Of a DNA stretch of 64,000 nt, positions 41,424 through 49,675 are shown in pieces. Under the pieces are notes generated by a model. That model did not search any database, had not been told where the DNA came from, and was given only the letters and a program-made list of their open reading frames with translations. The DNA comes from Methanofollis tationis (GTDB lineage: Archaea > Halobacteriota > Methanomicrobia > Methanomicrobiales > Methanofollaceae): the NCBI RefSeq assembly GCF_013377755.1, contig NZ_JABXWR010000001.1, forward strand, positions 1,809,104 to 1,873,103, in the 5' to 3' direction. The number at the start of each line of letters is the position of its first letter. Within the stretch, counting starts at the first letter, position 1. Both the position numbers and the translations under genes were made by a program.

Positions 41424-41836
41424 CCCTTTTTTCTCTGGTATTTTCCCGTTCACGTAGGTTGTTCCACTCCCCGTCTGCCCACGTCAACGCCGCCGTCCTG
41501 ACAAGGTTTCCGAGGCCAACCGCGGCCTGTTTCGCATGCGATCATCCCGTGTCGCCTGAAACGTGTCGGGTGAAGGTCTCACGGCTACTCACACACGAGA
41601 GAAGCGCTATACTTTGTTCGCTCTTTTCAGGATCAATCTTGGGCCGGCCTTCGGGGGGGCGTCGGTCCCCCGGCGATCTATGGGGGAGAAGGCGGCCGAT
41701 CCGCGCGGGCCCTCCTCGGGGGGATGCATCGACATTTGCATGAAGCATCCTAAAGGACCGAAAAAAAGAGAATCTGCTGGCTGCGATCGAGATCCTGCCT
41801 ATGTCCTTTGTAATGGGGCAGGAAGGAGATAGGGGT
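41424..41836. other. Spacer after fdhB with GC-rich inverted repeats
   Basis: No supported gene. A T-run right after the fdhB stop may terminate it. A GGGGG/CCCCC inverted repeat lies at about 41656-41675. The 89-codon frame at 41563-41832 is Arg/Pro-rich with no ribosome-binding site and is not called. Confidence 0.4.
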
Positions 41837-42322
41837 CTAATGGCCTGCCGGCACGAATATCGGCACCCAGTGGCCTGAACCGTCCGGGCATGTTTTTGGT
41901 GCAAGGTCGGGGAGGCGCTCATGCCCGGCCATAGGGTGAAGGACGATCACGGTTGCCGGCGATCCGTCGCCGCATTTCATCGGGGCTGTATGAACGCTGT
42001 AGTCTCTGTACGCATGGCGTATCGTCCCGCCTGAGATGACCGAGAAGTCTGCGGTTCTCCCGACCAGTTTTTTCAGGCTGAGGGCGATGCCGGTAGGGAG
42101 TGCGTCCTCAATCATCTCTCCGATGGCATCGTTGGGGTCAACACCGAAGAGCGACGCTGCCAGCGGGTTCATATAGCAGATGCTGCCGGTGCCTGACACC
42201 GTCATCACAGGGACGGGCAGGGCGTCAAGTATGCAGAGGGGTGTGGCGCTTTCCGATTTCTGCAGGGTGGTGCGTGTGTCAGTGCCGGGTTTCATCCGGT
42301 CTCCGGTGATCAGCGGTTCCAT
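41837..42322 (-). CDS. PAS-domain protein
   Basis: 161-aa cytoplasmic protein with a single PAS domain (about residues 25-125; ILDALPVPVMTVSGTGSICYMNPLAASLFG). No output domain is present, so it may bind a small ligand and act through a partner. ATG 42322 has GGAG 9 nt upstream; ATG 42331 is also in frame. The gene is divergent from a HTH-PAS-GAF protein across 105 bp, and both could belong to one sensory unit. Confidence 0.72.
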   Translation of the reverse strand: MEPLITGDRMKPGTDTRTTLQKSESATPLCILDALPVPVMTVSGTGSICYMNPLAASLFGVDPNDAIGEMIEDALPTGIALSLKKLVGRTADFSVISGGTIRHAYRDYSVHTAPMKCGDGSPATVIVLHPMAGHERLPDLAPKTCPDGSGHWVPIFVPAGH

Positions 42323-42427
42323 CAGATCCATCTCCGGATGTAGGGTTTGTTTAATTTTATATAAATATATCTTTCAGTGATTATCGCTGGGGATTATCAC
42401 TGGCCCCTGCCCAGGTGAGGTGGGCCG

Positions 42428-43876
42428 GTGCCAACATTCAAGAGTAAACAGGTGAAATCCTTTCCCATGGGAGAAGAGAGGAGGGAACTGGTGGCAATCA
42501 GAGGACTCCTCAAGAAAAATCCCCACGGCATGTCGGTCACCCAGATCGCGGAGGCGATCGGGATGAACCGGATCACGGTGGCCCGCTACCTCGATGTGAT
42601 GCGTGCATCCGGCCAGGTCGAGATGGAGCCGTACGGTCAGGCGAAGGTGTTTTTCCTCTCCCGGCGGATCCCGGTGACGGCGATCCTGGATTTTTTCTCG
42701 GACGGGGTTGCGGCCCTCGATAAAGAGGGGCGGATCATTGATACAAACCTAAAACTCCGGGAGATTGCCGGATGCCGCGATACCGATCTCTCTGGCGCCC
42801 ATATTGCCGTTCTGCTCTCGTCTCTGGACGACGAGGGTCGCCTGGGGGAGGTGATCAGGAGGGCGGCTGATGGGAATGAAGACTTTTTCGAGAGCGCCCT
42901 CTCGGTGCATGGTGAAGACCGGAGATTTTTCAGGGTGAGGGTTGTTCCCACCGTTTTTATGGATAGTTCGCCGGGCAGCATTCTGATTCTCCAGGACATC
43001 ACCGAATGGAAACGGGCTGAAGAGCAGATGGTCGCACAGCGCGACCTTGCATGGACCCTTTCCGCAGCGCAGACCCTTTTCGAGGCGATGCCGCCCTGTG
43101 TTGATACGGCGCTCATGCTCTCTGGCATGGACGCCGGCGGTGCGTACGTCGCCGATCCGGAAACCGGTGTTTTCGATCTCGTCCATGCAACCGGGATATC
43201 GCAGCGATTCACCCGTTCATTCTCACATATCTCCCCCTCTTCGCCTATAGGCGAACGGATCCGTTCTGGCACGCCATATTATGCAGAAAACCTGAAAAAA
43301 GAAGATGGCGGGATTGGGGCAGGCACCTGGGCCCTGCGCTCCTATGCGGTGGTCCCGGTGCTGGGGGGAGGGCAGGTGATCGCCTGTTTTCTGGTGGGTT
43401 CGCATATCCGTGATAGGATCGATCCCGGGAGCAGAAAAGCGCTGGAAACGGTCGCCGCCTCTGTCGGGAATACGATCCAGCGGATCCGGGCACAGGAGGA
43501 TCTGCGGGAGAGCGAGGAGAAGTACCGGATACTCTTCAACAACCTTGACGACGCAATCTTCCTCCACCTGATCGAAGACGGGCTGCCCGGCCGGATCATT
43601 GAGGTGAACGACACCACCTGCGCCCGTCTTGGGTACACGAGGGAGGAACTCCTCACCCTCACCCCGCTCCAGATCAACGACCCGGCATATCCGGGTGACC
43701 TGGCGGAGATCATGCGCCGGCTCCTTGAGGAAAAACATGTGTTCTTCGAGTGGGCGCACCTGACGAAAGACGGCACGAGGATCCCGGTGGAGATCAACGC
43801 CCATCTCTTCACCCTCAGGGGTGAGGAGGTGGTCATTTCGATCGTCAGGGATCTCAGGCTGAGGGGGGGTACCTGA
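42428..43876 (+). CDS. HTH-PAS-GAF-PAS sensory regulator
   Basis: 482-aa one-component sensor. It has an N-terminal winged or HTH domain (about 18-80; HGMSVTQIAEAIGMNRITVARYLDVMRASG), a PAS domain (about 83-195), a GAF domain (about 205-350), and a second PAS domain (about 362-475; NNLDDAIFLHLIEDGLPGRIIEVND). It has no kinase domain or membrane helix, so it most likely binds DNA directly when a ligand or redox signal changes. The start is GTG 42428 with GAGGTG upstream; ATG 42470 is the alternative. The position after fdhAB suggests but does not prove a regulatory link. Confidence 0.78.
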   Translation: MPTFKSKQVKSFPMGEERRELVAIRGLLKKNPHGMSVTQIAEAIGMNRITVARYLDVMRASGQVEMEPYGQAKVFFLSRRIPVTAILDFFSDGVAALDKEGRIIDTNLKLREIAGCRDTDLSGAHIAVLLSSLDDEGRLGEVIRRAADGNEDFFESALSVHGEDRRFFRVRVVPTVFMDSSPGSILILQDITEWKRAEEQMVAQRDLAWTLSAAQTLFEAMPPCVDTALMLSGMDAGGAYVADPETGVFDLVHATGISQRFTRSFSHISPSSPIGERIRSGTPYYAENLKKEDGGIGAGTWALRSYAVVPVLGGGQVIACFLVGSHIRDRIDPGSRKALETVAASVGNTIQRIRAQEDLRESEEKYRILFNNLDDAIFLHLIEDGLPGRIIEVNDTTCARLGYTREELLTLTPLQINDPAYPGDLAEIMRRLLEEKHVFFEWAHLTKDGTRIPVEINAHLFTLRGEEVVISIVRDLRLRGGT

Positions 43877-44118
43877 TCCCTGTTGCATGCGTTGAACGCG
43901 GTGCTAACAGCATCCACCTTGCGGCTCCTGCCATCGTGTGATGGTTTTGTCCCCTTCTATCAGGGGGACGTCAATGAGATGGGGCGCGGGGACGGTCCGG
44001 GAGACGCAGGGTGTCTTTGAAGAGTTGACAGACCCACCCTCCTTATATTTGTCCAGCCGGGCAGGGCAGAAGCCACAGGTCTATCTGGGTGCCCGTCATA
44101 CCGGAAGTATCTGATTCC
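43877..44118. promoter_or_regulatory. Spacer with hairpin and promoter before SemiSWEET
   Basis: GTCCCC (43949-43954) and GGGGAC (43964-43969) form a hairpin after the sensor gene. CTTATATTT at about 44041-44049 is a TATA-like element, predicting a start near 44070 for the next gene. Confidence 0.45.
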
Positions 44119-44373
44119 ATGGACGCACTCCACCTCCTCGGCCTTGCGGCCGGTTCGCTCACGACGCTCTCCTTCATTCCAAAGGTGGCAAAGACCCTGC
44201 GGACCCGGTCGGCGCATGACTTCTCCTATGCGATGCTCGTCTGCTTCCTCGCCGGCCTCATGCTCTGGCTCGCTTACGGCGTTGCGCGGGCCGATCCTGC
44301 GATCATGATTGCGAACGCAGCGACAGCGGTCCTTCTGCTCTGCATCCTTGCGGTGAAGATCAGGTCACCCTGA
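44119..44373 (+). CDS. SemiSWEET-type transporter
   Basis: 84-aa membrane protein with three helices, the half-size SWEET fold that forms a dimer to move sugars. The motif FIPKVAKTLRTRSAHDFSYAM matches the PQ-loop region, with Lys in place of the usual Gln after Pro. ATG 44119 is chosen; GTG 44089 adds ten residues. The substrate is unknown. It is monocistronic. Confidence 0.85.
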   Translation: MDALHLLGLAAGSLTTLSFIPKVAKTLRTRSAHDFSYAMLVCFLAGLMLWLAYGVARADPAIMIANAATAVLLLCILAVKIRSP

Positions 44374-44411
44374 TGATCCGGGGGAAGACCCCTGCCGTCT
44401 AAAAGTGGTTA

Positions 44412-44870
44412 TTATTCAGTCCCGCCTGTCCTGAGAAGCGCTTTGAGGAGTGCGTTCGTCTTCCTCTGCTCGGCGAGCATCTCCCCCTCCGTTTTCATGA
44501 TCTCCTTCAGCAGGTCGAGGGCAAGCCCGCTTCGCCTGAAAAACTCTTCCTGCCGATCGCCGAACCGCGCCTCGAAACGGCTGAACTCCCCGGTCGGTTC
44601 GGTGACCGAGACGGCGATCTCGCCGACGCCGATCACCGGTTCGTGGCGCGCCCATGCCTCCTCCAGAAAGGCTGCAAGGTTCCCTGCCTCTCCCTCGGCG
44701 ACGAACTCCACCGTCCCGTCAGGGAGGTTCTGCACGTAACCCGCAAGACCGCGGGCGGCCGCCCTGCCGGCCAGATAGCCGCGATAGCCGACGCCCTGCA
44801 CGCGGCCGCGGGCGATGCCCGCAAGGCGCCAGACCCCGGTATGTCCTGAAAATGGGTTCTCCTGATCCAT
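44412..44870 (-). CDS. Acylphosphatase-domain protein with C-terminal extension
   Basis: Hydrolyses acyl phosphates in the classic family. The acylphosphatase domain (about residues 12-100) has the catalytic Arg in ARGRVQGVGYRGYLAGR and Asn in YVQNLPDGTVEFVAEG. About 50 extra C-terminal residues form a charged, probably helical tail not found in the usual 90-aa enzyme. It lies 37 bp after wtpC, so it may be read through from the tungstate operon. The role of the tail is unknown. Confidence 0.85.
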   Translation of the reverse strand: MDQENPFSGHTGVWRLAGIARGRVQGVGYRGYLAGRAAARGLAGYVQNLPDGTVEFVAEGEAGNLAAFLEEAWARHEPVIGVGEIAVSVTEPTGEFSRFEARFGDRQEEFFRRSGLALDLLKEIMKTEGEMLAEQRKTNALLKALLRTGGTE

Positions 44871-44907
44871 GCATGAAGGTAGTGTGGAGAGGATAAGGGG
44901 ATGGCGG

Positions 44908-45978
44908 TCAGGATCTCTCCTGAATAACCCGGACCGCGCTTGCCTTGATCGATGCTTCAACGCTCATGCCCGGTGTGAGATCGAGGTCTTCAGCCGATCG
45001 TCTGGTGACAAGCGCCACAAGGGGGAAGCCTGCGTCCAGATACACCTCGGTGAGAGGGCCGCCGAGCGGGACGATGGTGGTGATCACGGCCTCGAACCGG
45101 TTTCTGGCGGTGCTCTCCTCCCTGTCCCTGAGGTAGAGCGTCACATCGGCGGCCCTGAAGACGACGGCTGCGGCAGTGCCCGGAGCGGCATCCGAGACGG
45201 CGATGATCCTCTGCTTCCCCACGTCGATCGAGGCGAGTCCGTCTGCACTGGTGGCGACGACGCCGTTGAGGATGTTCTCCATACCAACGAAGCGTGCGAC
45301 CACCGTGCTCTCCGGGGTCTGGAAGACCTGATCGGCCTGCCCTTCCTGGACCATTCTGCCCTCGATGATCACGGCGCACCTCGTCGCCATGCGCAGGATC
45401 TCCTCCCTCGCATGGGTCACCTGGACGATGGTGAGGCCCCTCTCACGGTGGATCCGCTGGAGATCGGTGATCAGGTGTTCCCGCGTGACCGGGTCGAGTG
45501 CAGCGAAGGGTTCGTCGAGGAGAAGGATCTCAGGGTCGGAGGCAAGGGCGCGGGCGATCGCCGTCCGCTGCTGTTCGCCGCCGCTCATCGTGCCCGGAAA
45601 ACGATTTCTGAGATGCTCGATCCCGAATGTCCCGAGCAGGTCGCTCACCCGTCTCCTGATCTCTTCTTTCGGTCGTTTCTGCATCCTGAGGCCAAACCCG
45701 ATATTCTCCTCCACGGTCATATGCGGGAAGAGGGAGTAGTCCTGGTACACAAGGGCGATCCGCCGTTTCTCCGGGGGGACACGGGAGGCGTCCTCACCGT
45801 CGATGAGAATTTCTCCGTCGTCGGGAAGGTGGAGTCCGGCGATCGCCTCCAGGAGCACGGTCTTTCCGGCCCCTGACGGTCCGATGATGAAGTAGTAGTC
45901 GCCCTTCCTGACCGTGAGGGAGACTTCCTGCAGGGCGAAGTTTCCGAGGGTGAGGGAGACGCGCCTAAACTCGATCAT
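44908..45978 (-). CDS. wtpC: Tungstate/molybdate ABC transporter ATPase
   Basis: ABC ATPase of 356 aa. Walker A is GPSGAGKTVLLEAIAG, the signature MSGGEQQRTAIARAL, and Walker B ILLLDEPFAALDP. The C-terminal 120 residues are a TOBE/Mop-like domain that in ModC/WtpC proteins can bind the oxyanion for feedback. It overlaps the permease gene by 14 bp. Confidence 0.92.
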   Translation of the reverse strand: MIEFRRVSLTLGNFALQEVSLTVRKGDYYFIIGPSGAGKTVLLEAIAGLHLPDDGEILIDGEDASRVPPEKRRIALVYQDYSLFPHMTVEENIGFGLRMQKRPKEEIRRRVSDLLGTFGIEHLRNRFPGTMSGGEQQRTAIARALASDPEILLLDEPFAALDPVTREHLITDLQRIHRERGLTIVQVTHAREEILRMATRCAVIIEGRMVQEGQADQVFQTPESTVVARFVGMENILNGVVATSADGLASIDVGKQRIIAVSDAAPGTAAAVVFRAADVTLYLRDREESTARNRFEAVITTIVPLGGPLTEVYLDAGFPLVALVTRRSAEDLDLTPGMSVEASIKASAVRVIQERS

Positions 45979-46777
45979 CGTGCCTCCCGATGAAGCGCGA
46001 AAGATAGCGCAGCGTCATGAACACGGCGAAACAGGCGAGGATCATCACAAAAGCAACGGTGCTGCTCTCTTTGATCCCCCCGGTCGTGAACCGGTAGTAG
46101 ATCAGGGTCGAGATCACCATCGGGTAGTAGGCGATCATGATAATGGCGGCGAACTCGCCGATTGCCCTCCCCCACGCAAGGATTGCCCCGTTGTATATGT
46201 CCCGCGCCGAGAGCGGGAGGACGATATGGCGGAAGGCGGAAAATCGGCTTGCTCCAAGCGTCCTCGCCACGTTCTCCAGGTGGACGGGGACCTTCTCGAA
46301 CCCTTCCCGCGTCGAGTTGATGAAATACGGGGACGCCACAAAGAGCATGGCGATGACGATGCCGGGATAGGCGTCCTCGAAGGAAAAACCGATGCTGTAG
46401 AAGGGAGCGCCTATCAGCCCCCGTTTCATGAAGAGGATATAGACCAGGATGCCGGCCACGGTGTGCGGGAGCATCAGGGGAATGTCCACGATACTCTCCA
46501 CGATCCCCTTACCCCTGAAATCGGTTCGGGCGAGCACATATGCGAGCGGGATCCCGAAGACCATCAGGATCGCGATCGCATTCGCGCCGGCCGCCATCGT
46601 GAGGACGATCGAGTCGATCACCTTTGCGTCGGCGGCGACGCGGAGGAGGTGGGGGATATCGGCGAGCTCCTTCGCCGTCATGTTCAGCAGGGCAAGGACG
46701 GTGAAGCCGAGGATGACACCGCCGAGGAGCGAGAAGGAGACAAGGCAGCGGTCGCGGAGTATGGAAGTCTGGGCCAT
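45965..46777 (-). CDS. wtpB: Tungstate/molybdate ABC transporter permease
   Basis: Membrane permease of 270 aa with about six helices. The cytoplasmic EAA loop is NVARTLGASRFSAFRHIVLP, which docks the ATPase. It follows wtpA after 21 nt and overlaps wtpC by 14 bp. Confidence 0.93.
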   Translation of the reverse strand: MAQTSILRDRCLVSFSLLGGVILGFTVLALLNMTAKELADIPHLLRVAADAKVIDSIVLTMAAGANAIAILMVFGIPLAYVLARTDFRGKGIVESIVDIPLMLPHTVAGILVYILFMKRGLIGAPFYSIGFSFEDAYPGIVIAMLFVASPYFINSTREGFEKVPVHLENVARTLGASRFSAFRHIVLPLSARDIYNGAILAWGRAIGEFAAIIMIAYYPMVISTLIYYRFTTGGIKESSTVAFVMILACFAVFMTLRYLSRFIGRHDDRV

Positions 46778-46798
46778 GATCTGTCAAAAAAGAGGAGA

Positions 46799-47854
46799 TC
46801 AGGAGGATGCAGTGAGGCTTTTCAGTGCGGCCGGAACCCTCCCGTAGCCGCCGGCCGGGACGATCGGGGGCTGACCCTGTCCGTCCATGACTGCCTGCCC
46901 CTCAGCACCGATGAGCAGTTTGACAAACGCCAGACCTGCCTCGGGGTTCCCGGCATTCTTCGGGACGGTTGCGCCGTAAACGATGGGCTTGCCGGTCATC
47001 ATGCCGCCTTCGGTGTCGATCTGAACCGTCGCATAATCGTCAGCATACTTCACCGACGAGAGGTCGATCGCCTCAGGGAGTTCGATGAACTTCAGGTTGT
47101 TCTGGGCGGCGACCGAGCGGTACTCCCATGCGTAGTCTATACCGCCGCTTTCGAGCATCTGCACGAGTTCGACCGACTTCGGCCTGATCTGCAGGGTGCC
47201 CTTCGGCTCCGGCGATTTGGCGTGGATCGTGAAGACGCCGTTTTCTTCGGTCACGGTGATGTTCGAGTTTGCCATGACGACCTTCTCGAAGATCTGGTCG
47301 TCGCCGTAGTGCGCCTCGGCGAGCTGGATCACCATGGGTGAGCGGTAGCCGCAGGGGTCGAGGTTCGGGTCGGAGAAGGCCCATGCCACATCGGACTTTC
47401 CGAGGATCTCATACCAGTTCTCGGCGGTGATCTCATCGGCGTATTTGCTCTCGTCGGTGTAGCAGAGGACCATCTGGTTCTTGGCGAAGGTGACGTACCA
47501 GTCGGCGGCGTCCGGCATCATCAGGTCAGGGATGAGCGTGTAGTCTGCCGAAGCAAGGACATCGGCGCTCTTGTCGAGTTCGGTGATGTCCTTGACGATC
47601 TTTGTCGAACCGCCGGCTACCAGCTGGACGTCGGTACCTGGATATTTCGCTTCGAACTGCTTTTCGAGGTCTTCGAAGGGCGCCGTGAGACTGCCGGCGT
47701 TGAAGATGGTGACAACGCCGCTGATCGCGGCGGGGGCGGTCGTTGCAGGCGTTGTGGCTGGTGTCGTTTCGCCGGGCGTGGTGGTGCACCCGCACAGGAA
47801 TACCGCTGCGCAGACGAGCAGCGCAGCGATCATGACCATTTTAATCGTTTTCAT
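46799..47854 (-). CDS. wtpA: Tungstate/molybdate-binding lipoprotein
   Basis: Extracellular binding protein of 351 aa. A signal peptide ends in a lipobox, LCGC, with Cys23 as the lipid-bearing residue, followed by a Thr/Pro-rich linker. The mature domain has FNAGSLTAPF and SADVLASADYTLIP, typical of WtpA. Tungstate specificity is suggested by family; molybdate is not excluded. The promoter shows two direct repeats flanking the TATA box. In a formate-using methanogen the metal probably serves formate and formylmethanofuran dehydrogenases. Confidence 0.93.
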   Translation of the reverse strand: MKTIKMVMIAALLVCAAVFLCGCTTTPGETTPATTPATTAPAAISGVVTIFNAGSLTAPFEDLEKQFEAKYPGTDVQLVAGGSTKIVKDITELDKSADVLASADYTLIPDLMMPDAADWYVTFAKNQMVLCYTDESKYADEITAENWYEILGKSDVAWAFSDPNLDPCGYRSPMVIQLAEAHYGDDQIFEKVVMANSNITVTEENGVFTIHAKSPEPKGTLQIRPKSVELVQMLESGGIDYAWEYRSVAAQNNLKFIELPEAIDLSSVKYADDYATVQIDTEGGMMTGKPIVYGATVPKNAGNPEAGLAFVKLLIGAEGQAVMDGQGQPPIVPAGGYGRVPAALKSLTASS

Positions 47855-47903
47855 GTATCGCTACCTGATTCGTTAAAATAGATAATTGTGTTGATCGTGT
47901 GTT

Positions 47904-47925
47904 TTGGTTAATTTATATTGGTTAA
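47904..47925 (-). promoter_or_regulatory. wtpA promoter: TATA box flanked by direct repeats
   Basis: On the minus strand TATAAA (47917-47912) sits between two identical copies of TTAACCAA (47925-47918 and 47911-47904). The copies are 14 bp apart centre to centre. A regulator bound to either would block or recruit TBP. The start codon is 50 nt downstream. Confidence 0.65.
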
Positions 47926-47974
47926 CTCCTGCCATGGCAAGTCTTAATGGTGCCGCCACCAACCTATCTGCACC

Positions 47975-49231
47975 ATGTGGAAGGCGCTGGATATTGAGGA
48001 ATGGCAGGAGCGGCGGCGCTCAGACCTTGCAGGCGTGAGCGCGGCCGTCGCTGCGATCGTCGAGGGTGTGCGGAAAGACGGCGACGAAGCGCTCTACCGG
48101 TTCACGAAAGAGTTCGACCGGATCGATCTCGAAGACCTCGCCATCACCCCGGAAGAGTTCGAGGGGGCGTACGAGGAGGTGGAAGACTCCCTGATCGAGA
48201 GCCTCGCCGAAGCCGAGGCGCATATCAGGAGGTTCCACGAGCTCCAGCGCAACCGTTCGCTCTGGCTTGAGGAGGTGGAGCCCGGCGTCATCGTCGGCGT
48301 CAAGACCACCCCGCTCGACCGGATCGGCGCCTATGTCCCGGGCGGACGGGCGGCCTACCCCTCGACGGCCCTGATGACCACGGTTCCGGCACAGGTGGCC
48401 GGTGTCCCTGAGATCTGCGTCTGCACCCCGCCGCCGGTCCACCCCCTCACCCTTGTCGCCCTTGACATCGCCGGCGTGGACGAGTGCTACCGCGTCGGCG
48501 GCGCCCAGGCGATCGCTGCGATGGCCCTCGGGACCGAGAGTATCGATCAGGTCCAGAAGATCGTCGGACCCGGCAACGTCTATGTCACCGCCGCGAAGAT
48601 GATGCTGCGTGAGCATGCCGAGATCGACTTCCCGGCCGGCCCCTCGGAGATCGGCATCCTGGCCGACGGAACGGCTGACCCGGCCTTCGTCGCCGCGGAT
48701 ATCCTTGCCCAGGCCGAGCACGATCCCCATGCCGGATGCATTCTCATCACCACCGACCCGGCGCTGCCCGCAAAGGTCGGCACCGAGATCAAAGGCCAGA
48801 TGAAGAACGCCCCGCGCCGCTCGATCATTGAGGCGGCCCTCGGGAACTCGGGGTATGTCGTCACCGCCGATCTCGACGAGGCGATCACTGCCATGGACGA
48901 TGTCGCCCCGGAGCATCTCTCCATCCAGGTTGCCGACCCGCTCTCGGCCCTCAACGCCGTCCACAACGCCGGTTCGATCTTCGTCGGGCCGTATACCGCC
49001 GTCGCATTCGGCGACTATGCCTCGGGGACCAACCACGTCCTTCCCACGGCAGGCTTCGCCCGGGTCTTCTCAGGTCTTGACGTCCACCACTTCTGCAAGA
49101 CCTCCTCGGTCCAGATGATCGACAGGGAAGGCCTTGAATGGCTTGGCGGGGTCGTCGAGACGCTTGCCACCGCCGAGGGGCTCCATGCCCATGGGGAGTC
49201 GGTCAGGATCCGCAGGCGGAAAAAAGACTGA
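47975..49231 (+). CDS. hisD: Histidinol dehydrogenase
   Basis: Last step of histidine synthesis, oxidising histidinol to histidine with NAD and zinc. The 418-aa protein has GVKTTPLDRIGAYVPGGRA, VGGAQAIAAMALGT, FPAGPSEIGILAD, AQAEHDPHA and the zinc ligands in PEHLSI and GTNHVLPT. No Shine-Dalgarno site is evident; GTCTTAAT 35 nt upstream may be the TATA element of a leaderless transcript. It is a lone his gene here. Confidence 0.96.
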   Translation: MWKALDIEEWQERRRSDLAGVSAAVAAIVEGVRKDGDEALYRFTKEFDRIDLEDLAITPEEFEGAYEEVEDSLIESLAEAEAHIRRFHELQRNRSLWLEEVEPGVIVGVKTTPLDRIGAYVPGGRAAYPSTALMTTVPAQVAGVPEICVCTPPPVHPLTLVALDIAGVDECYRVGGAQAIAAMALGTESIDQVQKIVGPGNVYVTAAKMMLREHAEIDFPAGPSEIGILADGTADPAFVAADILAQAEHDPHAGCILITTDPALPAKVGTEIKGQMKNAPRRSIIEAALGNSGYVVTADLDEAITAMDDVAPEHLSIQVADPLSALNAVHNAGSIFVGPYTAVAFGDYASGTNHVLPTAGFARVFSGLDVHHFCKTSSVQMIDREGLEWLGGVVETLATAEGLHAHGESVRIRRRKKD

Positions 49232-49302
49232 ATACTTTTTTTGCTCTTCACCCCCAGGGCTTCTTTTCTTCGCGGCTTCGCGTGAACGAACGGTTGATCG
49301 GC

Positions 49303-49382
49303 GTGCCGGGTATAGCCCCTTGTAGATCCCGTGTTGCCTTCCTGCCCCAAATCGTGTGCAGGGGTCCGGGGGTGCAACCCCC
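49303..49382. repeat. Direct repeat copy 1
   Basis: About 80 bp that matches 49470-49549 at roughly three bases in four by eye, including the shared AATCGTGTGC core and TAGCCCCTT. The period is 167 bp. Confidence 0.6.
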
Positions 49383-49384
49383 GG
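49366..49384. repeat. GC-rich perfect hairpin in copy 1
   Basis: CCGGGGGT and ACCCCCGG are separated by GCA: an 8-bp stem with a 3-nt loop. Copy 2 has lost most of this pairing. Confidence 0.6.
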
Positions 49385-49469
49385 CGCGGGGATCCGGAGA
49401 TGACCGTGGATCGGTGCGCCTGAGCGGGGGCCGGCCGCCCCACTGACCCCCTGCCCATTGCGATTTGGG

Positions 49470-49549
49470 GTGCTGGGTGTAGCCCCTTCTGGCTATTGTG
49501 CTGCTTTCCTGGTCCAATCGTGTGCGGAAGGTCAGGGGGTACAACCGGA
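49470..49549. repeat. Direct repeat copy 2
   Basis: Second, diverged copy of the 80-bp unit, sharing TAGCCCCTTCT/G, the TTTCCTG/CTTCCTG segment and AATCGTGTGC. Confidence 0.6.
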
Positions 49550-49675
49550 GGCAGTACGTTCCAACGTGAGCGATCAGGGAAAAGGCACGTCAGAGAATGA
49601 TCCTAAGGGTGAAATCAGGAGAGAGCCGTACCCTGGCTGCATCTCCTGTCCGCACGCACAGGGGACGAACGCCGC

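Larger units (their letters stand above)
49232..49675. other. Spacer with two diverged direct repeats and a GC-rich hairpin
   Basis: No supported gene on either strand; ORFs are Pro/Arg-rich and lack ribosome-binding sites. The region holds an imperfect direct repeat (separate entries), a perfect 8-bp hairpin at 49366-49384, and a CTTCGCG-rich segment near 49269. It may be a decayed element or mobile repeat. Confidence 0.5.

Noticed and set aside
40185-41453. 422-codon frame opposite fdhB
   Set aside because: Antisense shadow; fdhB motifs are clear on the plus strand.
41563-41832. 89-codon frame after fdhB
   Set aside because: No ribosome-binding site, biased composition, no motif.
45914-47341. 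475-codon plus-strand frame over wtpABC
   Set aside because: Shadow rich in Arg, His and Asp; the wtp genes explain the sequence.
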